64,000 nt of DNA. It comes from Bactericera cockerelli (lineage: Eukaryota > Arthropoda > Insecta > Hemiptera > Triozidae). Within the stretch, counting starts at the first letter, position 1; every line of letters begins with the position of its first letter. The stretch lies in contig CM044956.1 of assembly GCA_024516035.1 (NCBI GenBank), positions 5,868,611 to 5,932,610 of the forward strand, written 5' to 3'. Made by a program: the position numbers and the translations under genes. Below, one piece after another: positions 49,582 to 57,224 of this stretch. A model generated the notes under the pieces. The model saw only the letters and a list, made by a program, of their open reading frames with translations, searched no databases and was not told the origin of the DNA.

Positions 49582-50394
49582 TCAGGTACCAGTACTTTGG
49601 GTGAATTTAGAGTAAACTTCTTTGGCTGTTGAGTTAACTCCATAGGTGGCGGGGTTTCTCTTCTTATTAAAGTCACTCATTTCATAGTCTTCACCAGCGG
49701 GTGTCGAACACATGACCTCCTGTGATAAGGTTGGATCTCCTTGGCTTCCGGCCGCATGAACTTGGTTGGACGGGGTAGCACCAAACTCTGCTGTTAGCTG
49801 CTCCAGGGTCAGTATCTCATCGTTCACTATGAGGTTGTTGTTACGCAGCTTACACTCCTTTCCTTGACTTATCAGCTCCTTCCGGTATTGTAGTAGCTTT
49901 TTCTTAGCGGCTCTGTCCTCTGGAGACAAGTCATAGTCCACTGCTATCTTCGTCCCTTTCAGCTTGGCGGCGTTCATGATCGCCAGGCGCACCAGGTGCG
50001 GTGAGCACAGGACGACTATCAGCACGTTCTTCTTCGGGCCCATCACTCGTATGTCGTGAATATCGAACTCGCGGACATCTTTGAGCAGCAGTTTGTTAGT
50101 TAATAAATCAAGAATTTTCTCCCTCATAGTACGAATAGGTTTTCCAACTGCTTCCTCTAAACCATAAACAACCAAGTTCTTTTTCGTATCTCTTTTGAAT
50201 GCTCTATCAAACTTTTGGTCATGCGATTTTAGCTGTCTATCAAAATCCATATTTCTCTCTTCGTTTTTTTCTTGGCTGATTTTCATGGAATTTTCAATTT
50301 CTGAAATTTGAGAAGAAATTTTACCAATAGCAGCCATGAGGTCCGCGTTAGAGGGGTTGAAAGTGCTCGCCATACTATCTGCGATGTTAGTCAT
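49582..50394 (-). CDS. LINE ORF1: coiled coil + RRM-like RNA-binding protein
   Basis: 270 residues. An N-terminal Lys/Glu-rich helical stretch (about 20-75, heptad-like) is followed by KKNLVVYGLEE, an RRM-type strand. VLIVVLCSPHLVRLAIMNAA follows, and then the GTKIAVDYDLSPEDRAAKK and LRNNNLIVND pattern typical of L1-type ORF1 (transposase_22) C-terminal regions. It would bind LINE RNA as a trimer, which is family knowledge. It starts at ATG 50394 and ends with UGA at 49582-49584 in the context ACC UGA CUC, in the same frame as ORF2. Confidence 0.85.
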   Translation of the reverse strand: MTNIADSMASTFNPSNADLMAAIGKISSQISEIENSMKISQEKNEERNMDFDRQLKSHDQKFDRAFKRDTKKNLVVYGLEEAVGKPIRTMREKILDLLTNKLLLKDVREFDIHDIRVMGPKKNVLIVVLCSPHLVRLAIMNAAKLKGTKIAVDYDLSPEDRAAKKKLLQYRKELISQGKECKLRNNNLIVNDEILTLEQLTAEFGATPSNQVHAAGSQGDPTLSQEVMCSTPAGEDYEMSDFNKKRNPATYGVNSTAKEVYSKFTQSTGT

Positions 50395-51059
50395 CCCGAT
50401 AGTATAATTATTAATCCGTGTCGGTACTTTCTAGGCAGCGGGTAGGTGATAACATCTGGTAGGTAGCTACATTGATTCTAGTGGTAGTGTACTCTAGCGG
50501 TAGCAAAATAAAGCTGCATTAGGTACCTACTTATTTAGGATTTATCTCACCAATATTTGAGGGTTGGTATTCTTGCTCTGTGGCTATAACGGCTCGAAAT
50601 TTGAATTTGAAAGTTCATAACGGATGAGATAAGACAGAGGAACGTGACGGCAGGTATTCAAACACAATGAAGTATGTCTAATAGGGAAGTATGACTATAT
50701 CACTATATAGTGTTGTATCGAACTGATAAGAGTGAGAGGTATGACGTCACTACGGTGACTAGTCCAGATAGTCATTTATAAACATTCTCTCGTTCACTGG
50801 TATATCCGATAATTCTAGAAGGTAGACGCCATCTTCATAAAAACAAAGAGACGCTTGCATATGAGAGTTAGTTTCATTAATATAAAGGTAAAACTTACAG
50901 GCAGGACATATTGGGTACTTGTTAAATAAATTAAATGAACTGTATTTTAATTGTGAACTTATATTTACTGCACAAAAGCACTTTAACTATATTTATTTCA
51001 CGAAAAATTAGAGAGCAGATCTACTTTCAACTTTTCACTTCAGCTGCAGGCTGGCCAAC
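50395..51059 (-). promoter_or_regulatory. LINE 5' UTR / presumed internal promoter
   Basis: 665 bp between ORF1 and the TSD. It contains a CRE-type palindrome TGACGTCA (50742-50749) and several short open codons. Such 5' UTRs carry internal pol II promoters in other LINEs. Promoter activity here is inference. Confidence 0.5.
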
Positions 51060-51074
51060 CTAAAACTGTTTTAG
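51060..51074. repeat. 15-bp target-site duplication (5' side of LINE)
   Basis: CTAAAACTGTTTTAG, identical to 45692-45706. Confidence 0.9.
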
Positions 51075-51207
51075 TTTTTCTATTTTTCACTGTCAGCACA
51101 TAGCTAGATCATAAATTTCAACAATGCTCCTGAGTGTAACATAGTGCACAAGTTGGAGCTGTGTCGACACTTTCGACTTGTAAAGAACGTAATAAAATTC
51201 TAGCCAG

Positions 51208-51460
51208 TGACGATGGCACGTGTAATACACCAGTTCTCATTTAGTCACTCAAGTTAAGCAACGTCCAGCGAGGATAGGACTTGGATGGATGACCATTCAA
51301 TTTCGAATCATTAGTAGTAGTAGTAAACTCTTTATTGAAAATTATTTACATAAATCCCAAAGGGCGGGATTCTCTACAATTCAACCCATGGATCTTGAAC
51401 CACTTAGAAAATCATTGTGATGCTGGCTTTCATGGCCCTATTCAGGCTGAATGAGGTTTA
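51208..51460 (+). mobile_element. 5S-SINE interrupted by a short retroposon
   Basis: GATGGCACGTGTAATACACC, AGTTCTCATTTAGTCACTCA, AGTTAAGCAACGTCCAGCGA, GGATAGGACTTGGATGGATG, ACCATTCAATTTCGAATCAT is the 5S-like head. It is split at 51320 and resumes at 51416 (ATTGTGATGCTGGCTTTCAT, GGCCCTATTCAGGCTGAATG). Confidence 0.8.
51320..51413 (-). mobile_element. Short minus-strand retroposon inside 5S-SINE
   Basis: AGTAGTAGTAGTAAACTCTT, TATTGAAAATTATTTACA, CCCAAAGGGCGGGATTCTCT, ACAATTCAACCC. It has the same layout as REP-B ends (trinucleotide tail, AAACTCTTTATT, GGGCGGG) but no central stem. Confidence 0.6.
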
Positions 51461-51461
51461 T

Positions 51462-51523
51462 TTCCAACCACCGACCTCCAGGTTACGAGTCCACCGCATT
51501 ATCGATCAGGCTACTCAGGTCGG
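51462..51523 (-). mobile_element. SINE-A head fragment
   Basis: ACCACCGACCTCCAGGTTAC, GAGTCCACCGCATTATCGAT, CAGGCTACTCAGGTCGGT. Confidence 0.75.
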
Positions 51524-51767
51524 TTATATAAAATAAGAGTCACAGATAAAAATGTTACATTATATTTTTACACCATTTTAACAAAGTTAAGAGTGTTTCA
51601 TAGTTATAAATATGTATGTACCTAATACCTACATTGTATAATGCAATATGCACAATTGCACATTGCACCGTTACTCGGTTGGATTTAACATCAGACCTAA
51701 AAACATTCTGCATTAAAAAAAAAAAAATATTTTACTGTAAAATATAAAGTTTTATATAGTCCGCGAT

Positions 51768-51952
51768 TCGATGGCACGTTGAATAAACCACTAGTTCTTT
51801 GCTGATAACTGACTCAAACTAGCAGCCTCGTGACTGTTCCCGGCCCAACCCAGGGTGAGGTTATTGAGTATAGTTGGTTTGAGAGATTCCAGCAAATCGA
51901 GGGTAAAACCCCCGCCCCGTTTGAATGATTTCAGATGTTAACGAGACGTTAG
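51768..51952 (+). mobile_element. 5S-SINE copy joined directly to SINE-E
   Basis: CGATTCGATGGCACGTTGAA, TAAACCACTAGTTCTTTGCT, CTGACTCAAACTAGCAGCCT, then body CTGTTCCCGGCCCAACCCAG, GGTGAGGTTATTGAGTATAG, AAATCGAGGGTAAAACCCCC, GCCCCG, ACGAGACGTTA. The next base starts GTCCCGG of SINE-E. Confidence 0.8.
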
Positions 51953-52485
51953 TCCCGGTGGTTCGGTGGTCAACGCGTCGGTCTGGTAATCCTGAGGTCG
52001 CGGGTTCGAAACCCAGCCGGGACTAGACAAAATATACTACCATTTGGGGAGAAGTCACCGGGGCAGAGTGAGTCAGCGCGCTAGGCATTGCCGCACGGTG
52101 ACCTGGGTTCGATCCCCAGCGGGGCAGGTTTTTTTCTGCTCTGTTCTTGGGTGTTCGGGGTCCACTCATACCTCGTGAGGAAAAATGAGTAGTTACTTGT
52201 ATGAGTAACGACCAGTGGCGGCATTACCAGAGTAAAAAGAAATTAATGTAAAAGAATAATTCGAAAAGTACAGGAGGCTCTTAGTAATGCTGCGCTACCC
52301 ACAAAAATTGTGAAGAGGCCTTGTGCTTCACCACAAAAAAAAACCAAAAAAAAAACCATACTACCATTATTTGGGGTTTTGACCAAATATGAATACGCCT
52401 TGCGCTTACTACTGGAATAATGGGATTTATTAGTCCTATGGTTGGGCAGTATAAATAAGGCGGTATTATAATTATTTTTAATTCA
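51953..52485 (+). mobile_element. SINE-E copy interrupted by SINE-F
   Basis: The head GTCCCGGTGGTTCGGTGGTC, AACGCGTCGGTCTGGTAATC, GCGGGTTCGAAACCCAGCCG, GGAC has a perfect 7-bp acceptor stem (GTCCCGG/CCGGGAC). The body is split by SINE-F (52050-52357) and resumes with TTTGGGGTTTTGACC, TACGCCTTGCGCTTACTACT, GGAATAATGGGATTTATTAG, GCAGTATAAATAAGGCGGTA. Confidence 0.85.
52050..52357 (+). mobile_element. SINE-F copy with target-site duplication
   Basis: AGAAGTCACCGGGGCAGAGT, GAGTCAGCGCGCTAGGCATT, GGGTTCGATCCCCAGCGGGG, TTCGGGGTCCACTCATACCT, CCAGTGGCGGCATTACCAGA, AATGCTGCGCTACCCACAAA, with an A-rich tail. It is flanked by ATACTACCATTTGGGG (52034-52049) and ATACTACCATTATTTGGGG (52358-52376). Confidence 0.88.
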
Positions 52486-52666
52486 ATCTTATTATTATTA
52501 TTATATTATGCTTTATTAGGTAAGACAAAGACAAAATATATATAGTACAATACACTGAAATTATAAAGAAAAATAAATAGATTGAACAAAGAAACAAGAA
52601 CAAAAAAGACAATATAGCTAATGTCCTCCCAAAAGGGCGGGGTTATTGCCTGTGGCAATCTCTTAA
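52486..52666 (-). mobile_element. REP-B copy
   Basis: The plus strand reads CTTATTATTATTATATTATG, CTTTATTAGG, a long A-rich body, CTAATGTCCTCCCAAAAGGG, CGGGGTTATTGCCTGTGGCA, ATCTCTTAA. The ATTGCC/GGCAAT stem is intact. It is cut at 52666 by the next element. Confidence 0.8.
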
Positions 52667-52667
52667 C

Positions 52668-52913
52668 CCGGCCACACACGTACTTACGTATGCATGAACA
52701 GGCAACAGGCTGTCTAAACGAACTCAGCTCGTGATCTTTTGCTACCACACACGCTCATGCATGCATGTCAGGCACGACTGTTCATGCATGTATGACACAC
52801 ACGCCTGTTCATGCATGCATGACACAAACGTCTGTTCATGTATGCATGACACACAAGCCTGTTCACACATGCATGACCGACACGCCTGTTCATGCATGCA
52901 TGCATGTGTGGCC
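52668..52913. mobile_element. TIR element containing a 27-bp satellite
   Basis: The left CCGGCCACACACGTACTTAC, GTATGCATGAACAGG and right CCTGTTCATGCATGCATGCA, TGTGTGGCC are inverted. Inside are about five 27-bp units (TGTTCATGCATGCATGACAC, ACACGCC). No TSD was identified. The periodic Cys/Met/His frames across it are artefacts of the 27-bp (9-codon) period. Confidence 0.6.
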
Positions 52914-52914
52914 A

Positions 52915-53170
52915 TCTTTAGACAAGCACGAAGATGTTATTATAGACGATGCTGAATTGCTCATGTCGAGATGGCGTTTGTATTTATTTATGACCCTTGC
53001 GAAAAAAAACTAGAAACAATTCAACAAAAACAAATTAACATTGGAGAAACCACTCAGAATTCCCACAAGGAAAAAGACAAAGGACCTGACCAACAGGACA
53101 CACACAGAAGCAAAATGTGTTTTTAATATAAAAAATAGCCCTTTCCAAGCTGTTTCAATTTTCTTTCTGT
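52915..53170. other. Unassigned sequence
   Basis: No recognised gene or repeat. Confidence 0.35.
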
Positions 53171-53177
53171 TTTATAT

Positions 53178-53197
53178 TTTAGAGAGAAAGAGAGAGA

Positions 53198-53239
<42 letters not shown>

Positions 53240-53280
53240 AAAAAACAATAGGAAGGGAGGGGGAAGGAGAAGAAAAACTT
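53178..53280. repeat. GA-rich microsatellite
   Basis: GAGAGAGAGTGTGTGTGTGA then GAGAGAGAGAAAGAGAG. Confidence 0.85.
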
Positions 53281-53427
53281 CACTACAAGAGCATCTAAAA
53301 TTATAAACAGAACATTTAAAGAAAATTGCCATACATTTGTTATCATGACGTTCTCTTCTCTTGGTCTTCAATTTTTTTTCTGGCGGCTCTACAAACTTGA
53401 TATAAGAATTTGTGAGATAAAATAATA

Positions 53428-53465
53428 ATAACACTCTATAGAAGAAGCATGATCTACCACCTAAC
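53428..53465 (-). mobile_element. SINE-D 3' fragment
   Basis: AATAATAACACTCTATAGAA, GAAGCATGATCTACCACC matches the reverse complement of the SINE-D end. Confidence 0.45.
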
Positions 53466-53504
53466 CAGGAAACTCAAAAACCATTCGCAGGAAACTCAAA
53501 ACCC

Positions 53505-53640
53505 AGCCACCCACATTAACTTCGCCCAGCCTTGGATGGTCCAGAATGCCAGCATCACGAAGTCTTCACCTCACTGGGCGTTGCTTTACTTCGGTGATCT
53601 TACGAGAACCGGTGCATTCAACGCGCCATCGACGTTGGCA
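53505..53640 (-). mobile_element. 5S-SINE copy, 3' truncated
   Basis: The minus strand begins CGTCGATGGCGCGTTGAATG, CACCGGTTCTCGTAAGATCA, CCGAAGTAAAGCAACGCCCA, GTGAGGTGAAGACTTCGTGA, TGCTGGC, GGCTGGGCGAAGTTAATGTG. This is one of the closest matches to 5S rRNA in the window. Confidence 0.85.
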
Positions 53641-53734
53641 AATTTGATGTTTTATGAGAGAAAATGTCTGAATTTTTCATTTATCTAGCGCCACCTTTAT
53701 TTTGTATACTCTTCAAATGATGCCTCATCATGAT

Positions 53735-54041
53735 CTCTGCTCCCAATCCTTCCTATATTCCTGCCTTAGCCCCTACTTCCTTTCTTGCCTCAAATACCTT
53801 CCCCAATTCTTCCTTCTGCCTTGCCCTATTTCCTGCTCCAGGATGTCCTAGTACCTTCCTCCTTCCTTGCCCTAGTACTTTCCTCCTTCCTTGCCCTAGT
53901 ACTTTCCTCCTTCCTTGCCCTAATCACTGCCTCCTTCCCTCCCCTAGCCCCTCCCGCTTCCTTGTCCTAGTCCGTCCTCCTTTCACTGCCCTATTCCCTT
54001 CCCCTTCTCTGCACTAGCCCCACCCCCTCCATTCTTGCCCT
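53735..54041. repeat. CCTTCCTTGCCCTAGT-type minisatellite, left half
   Basis: Units of about 23-27 bp built on CTTCCTTGCCCTAGTACTTT and TGCCCTAGTCCCTTCC variants. Confidence 0.85.
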
Positions 54042-54048
54042 ATTCTCT
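54042..54048. repeat. 7-bp TSD ATTCTCT (left)
   Basis: Repeated at 54232-54238 on the other side of REP-B. Confidence 0.65.
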
Positions 54049-54231
54049 TGTGGAAGAGATTGCCATAGGCAATAACCCCGCCCTTTAGTTAGGACATATA
54101 TGTTTTCAAATATTTTCTATTCTTTTTCATTTTTATTGTATATATTGTTTTTTTTCATTTTTTCACTGTTAAAATTATTATTTATATGTACATAATGTCC
54201 TTTTGTATCTAATAAAGAATTATATAATAAT
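54049..54231 (+). mobile_element. REP-B copy inserted in minisatellite
   Basis: TGTGGAAGAGATTGCCATAG, GCAATAACCCCGCCCTTTAG, TTAGGACATATATG, TTCTATTCTTTTTCATTTTT, ATGTCCTTTTGTATCTAATA, AAGAATTATATAATAAT. The stem is ATTGCC (54059-54064) / GGCAAT (54068-54073). The satellite resumes on both sides, so the boundaries are clear: 183 bp, probably 5'-truncated. Confidence 0.88.
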
Positions 54232-54560
54232 ATTCTCTCCCTCCTTCCTTTTCCTGGTCCCCCTCCCTTCCCTGCCCTAGTCCCTTCCCTCTTCCTTGCC
54301 CTAGTCCCTACCCCCTTTCCTGTCCTAGTCACTCCCCCCTTCCTTGCCTTAGTCCCTTCCCTCTTCCTTGCCCTAGTCCCTCCCCCCTTCCTTGCCTTAG
54401 TCCCTCCCCCCTTCCCTGCCCTAGTCCCTCTCCTCTTCCCTGCCTTAGTCCCTCCCCCCTTCCTTGCCTTAGTCCCTTCCCTCTTCCTTGCCCTAGTCCC
54501 TACCCCCTTCCCTGTCCTAGTTACTCCCCCCCCTCCTTGCCCTATTCCTTACTCCAGGGT
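54232..54560. repeat. CCTTCCTTGCCCTAGT-type minisatellite, right half
   Basis: Continues the units of 53735-54041, here mostly TTCCTTGCCCTAGTCCCTCC and CCCCTTCCTTGCCTTAGTCC. Confidence 0.85.
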
Positions 54561-54699
54561 GTCCTACTTATTTCTTATCTCTGACGGAGAAGTGGAGAGT
54601 TAGCAGTTGCAAAATCTTCTCCCAATTGTCCAGCTTTTCCTTCGTTTCTGTTTTATTTCTATTTTTCTTTCTATTACGAGCAAGCAATGAGTCACTAGG

Positions 54700-54778
54700 C
54701 AAATGAGACTTAAGGAGTTTGGTCATACTGAGCTACCCACTAATAAAGCTGTGATATAATAACACAAAGAAACCACAA
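54700..54778 (+). mobile_element. SINE-F 3' fragment
   Basis: GGTCATACTGAGCTACCCAC, TAATAAAGCTGTGATATAAT, AACACAAAGAAACC matches the 25511 copy's 3' end. Confidence 0.65.
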
Positions 54779-54780
54779 CT

Positions 54781-54935
54781 ATTATTATTATTATTATTAA
54801 ACATGTTTGATCAAGTTTTATTTACGATAAAGTACATAGAATATTTACATAGAAATTGAAATTGATAAAACAAAACTTGATCAAGGGCAATGCTAATGCC
54901 AACGGCATTCTCTTTCTATATGTATCTCTTTCTCT
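54781..54935 (-). mobile_element. Retroposon 3' end with compensatory stem
   Basis: ATTATTATTATTATTATTAA tail, ACATGTTTGATCAAGTTTTA, TTTACGATAAAGTACATAGA, AACTTGATCAAGGGCAATGC, then the stem AATGCC (54895-54900) / GGCATT (54904-54909) and CTCTTTC. The layout is like REP-B. Confidence 0.65.
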
Positions 54936-55019
54936 CTTTATTTTCGTCCTTCCTTTTTTTGTGAACATTTATTTTAAGAGAGGTCTATAACAATCGAAGT
55001 CCTTGTTTTTCCAATGAGT

Positions 55020-55210
55020 AGATAGTATTTTTTTTAAATTTATTTATTTAAAACAACATAACACAATAACACATACAAAGGTAATTTTTCCTAAGCTAAA
55101 GCTTCTAAAGAGTGCCAGTATGATTGTCAAAATCTCAAGAATCCAAAAAATCGTACATCAAGCTCGCCGGTAGGCGAGCGCTCGTCAAGTAGCGCCAGCC
55201 AACCGGCCTA
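55020..55210 (-). mobile_element. Possible retroposon 3' end
   Basis: AAATTTATTTATTTAAAACA, then TAAGCTAAAGCTTCTAAAGA and AGCTCGCCGGTAGGCGAGCG (a hairpin, AGCTCGCC / GGCGAGC) resemble the tail-plus-stem layout seen elsewhere. Weak. Confidence 0.35.
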
Positions 55211-55464
55211 TATTAACACGAAACAGAGTTTATATGTATTTTGTTTTATTGTTTAACTTTCTCCCTCTTGTCTGCCAATCTAGACGGGTAGAAAGCGGGT
55301 CAATTTTTTGCATAGAAAATCAGGTCACATTAAAGACTTTCTCTTGTAAAATGGCGTTAAGCATCTGACTAGCTGTAAAGTTAATATTTTAATTAAAAAG
55401 TTAAACTGAATAAACCATTTAAGAAATTAAAAAACAACACAACACTCTCTAGGGACTGTGAAAA

Positions 55465-55560
55465 ATAATAATAATAATAATACTAAACAAGAAATATAAA
55501 AATTTAAATAAATATATATACAAAAAGCAATAATAATAATAATACTACTAAATAAGAAAA
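55465..55560. repeat. AAT microsatellite with duplicated flank
   Basis: AATAATAATAATAATACTAA followed by ACAAGAAATATAAAAATTTA. The pattern repeats at 55527-55560 as AATAATAATAATACTACTAA. Confidence 0.8.
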
Positions 55561-55751
55561 ATAAAAAAAATATATAACTACATATAGATATACATTATAC
55601 AAACAAAAGTAACCAAGAAAAATGCTCCATTTTAAGAGGAAAACGCAAGAAAGGGTTTTGAATGGAGAAATATTGTGAGCTTTCTCATGGAATATGCAAT
55701 GAAGGGGGTCTGAAGTACGGTCGAGTGATGATCCAATTAGCATATTATGCA

Positions 55752-55838
55752 ACCGACCTCAGTCGCTCGATCGTTAGCAGACTCGTAAGCTTGAGGTCAG
55801 TGGTTCTATTTGTAAGCGTATTTTTTTAGTAGTAACTA
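55752..55838 (+). mobile_element. SINE-A head fragment
   Basis: ACCGACCTCAGTCGCTCGAT, CGTTAGCAGACTCGTAAGCT, TGAGGTCAGTGGTTCTATTT. The body is cut short. Confidence 0.7.
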
Positions 55839-55852
55839 GCGGGCTACACAAA

Positions 55853-56178
55853 CAGCCTCCGTGGCGTAACGGTTGTGACTACAGCCCGTAGTCCAGAGAT
55901 CCCGAGTTCAATCCCCGGTAGGAGCAGACTTTTCGAAGAAAATTCTGTTACCTCCAAACACGTGAGGCTGGTATTTCCGGCCCTACCCATGCTGGGTGAT
56001 GTTAATATGGGTAGCTTTTACGATTCCCAGCGAATGGAGCGTAACACCACCGTTCTAATCAGAACGTTTCATCAAATAGAATCGTTGGCACTCAGAAGGG
56101 CATCCAGCCGTAACAATGTGCCACACAAAAGCAACCTCAACCATGAGGTTGAACAATGCCAAACCCAAGCATTTTTCT
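55853..56178 (+). mobile_element. SINE-G copy, full length
   Basis: AGCCTCCGTGGCGTAACGGT, TGTGACTACAGCCCGTAGTC, GAGTTCAATCCCCGGTAGGA, GC, body ACACGTGAGGCTGGTATTTC, CGGCCCTACCCATGCTGGGT, CCCAGCGAATGGAGCGTAAC, CACCGTTCTAATCAGAACGT, then GAATCGTTGGCACTCAGAAG, GGCATCCAGCCGTAACAATG and AACCATGAGGTTGAACAATG, CCAAACCC. Confidence 0.88.
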
Positions 56179-56375
56179 AAATTCCTCGTAACTTTTTTAA
56201 ACTTTTTATCGTGCATTTAAAGAGAAAAATACTAACTTACAATATACGTGATTTGACAAATTTGATATAACTTAGCGCGTTTGTAAATGATGAAATGTAA
56301 ATGACTATAAATAAAGCCTCTTATCCCTATATGCCTAAGAATATTATTTATTATTTTTTGCTTTTCCAATTTACG

Positions 56376-56572
56376 GGGGTTTTAACATTTAACTTCCATG
56401 CTACCCACACTAAGACTCTCCTGCCTGAGTTGTGCTGGGAATAGCTATCATCATTGCGGTTCAAATTAGAGAGGTCACCCACCAAGCCCTGACCTCGCTG
56501 GACGTTGCTTAATTTCGGTGATCTGGTGAGAGCTGGTGTACTAAACGCGCCATCGACGCCAGCGCTGGCGTT
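56376..56572 (-). mobile_element. 5S-SINE copy
   Basis: The minus strand reads GCGTCGATGGCGCGTTTAGT, ACACCAGCTCTCACCAGATC, ACCGAAATTAAGCAACGTCC, AGCGAGGTCAGGGCTTGGTG, GGTGACC; body GATGATAGCTATTCCCAGCA, CAGGCAGGAGAGTCTTAGTG. Confidence 0.85.
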
Positions 56573-56939
56573 TTATTCTTCCCCCTTTGTTTTCATCTCG
56601 TAATCTTATTTCTGAATCTCCAACTTTTCGGGGGTATCAGCCTCATTGGATATTTTCGGTAATGAAAATTTCTACGAAATGAAAAACTGATTCAGTACGC
56701 GCCTTGAATAATTCAAGCAAAGGAAAACTGTTTAGCCTTTGTAGTGAAAGGTGTGTGTGCACTGTGCACAGTGAGGATCAAATTGAAACTCATTTATTAT
56801 TTTGTACAAATCGATTCGAAAAAAAAACCTGTGCAGGAAATTTTTGCGAATTGATTGTCAGATGAATTCGTAGATTGAAAAATTTGTCGTGAAAAATTAC
56901 TTGTTTTAAAGACGAGAAGTTTTTTTGGGGGGGGGGGGT

Positions 56940-57150
56940 GGGGTTTAACGTCGCTTTCAACTGCATGGTCATATCACAAAGGGGGTTTTAGCCTCCATTC
57001 GCTGGCACAGCAACTGAAATTAACCTCACCAGCCAGAGTGGGTCCTGGAATATGAATGGTCACCCATCCAAGTCTTAGTCTTACTGGACGTTGCTTAACT
57101 TCAGTGATTGGATGAGAACTGGTGTGTTCAAATTGCCATCGACGCTGATT
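56940..57150 (-). mobile_element. 5S-SINE copy
   Basis: The minus strand reads CGTCGATGGCAATTTGAACA, CACCAGTTCTCATCCAATCA, CTGAAGTTAAGCAACGTCCA, GTAAGACTAAGACTTGGATG, GGTGACCATTC; body CCAGGACCCACTCTGGCTGG, TGAGGTTAATTTCAGTTGCT, GCGAATGGAGGCTAAAACCC, CCTTTGTGATATGACCATGC, AGTTGAAAGCGACGTTAAAC. It is preceded on the plus strand by a G11 run (56928-56941). Confidence 0.88.
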
Positions 57151-57224
57151 AGTTTTATTGAATAATCTAATCATACTTTATATTTATTTATTTTTAAAAA
57201 TTTGATCAACAATTATCGCTCAAA

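Larger units (their letters stand above)
45707..51059 (-). mobile_element. Full-length non-LTR retrotransposon (LINE), 5.35 kb
   Basis: It is bounded by a perfect 15-bp TSD. On the minus strand it has a ~665-bp 5' UTR (50395-51059), ORF1 (49582-50394), ORF2 (46099-49581), a 3' UTR with a TTGCC/GGCAA stem (45977-45989), AATAAAACG, and a tail of (ATTCT)n. ORF2 has APE endonuclease, RT and a C-terminal Cys/His cluster but no RNase H that I could see. The exact TSD and long open frames indicate a recent insertion. Clade not assigned. Confidence 0.92.

Noticed and set aside
52731..53013. 9-residue periodic Cys/His/Met peptide
   Set aside because: Satellite with a 27-bp period inside a TIR element. 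Several frames are open.
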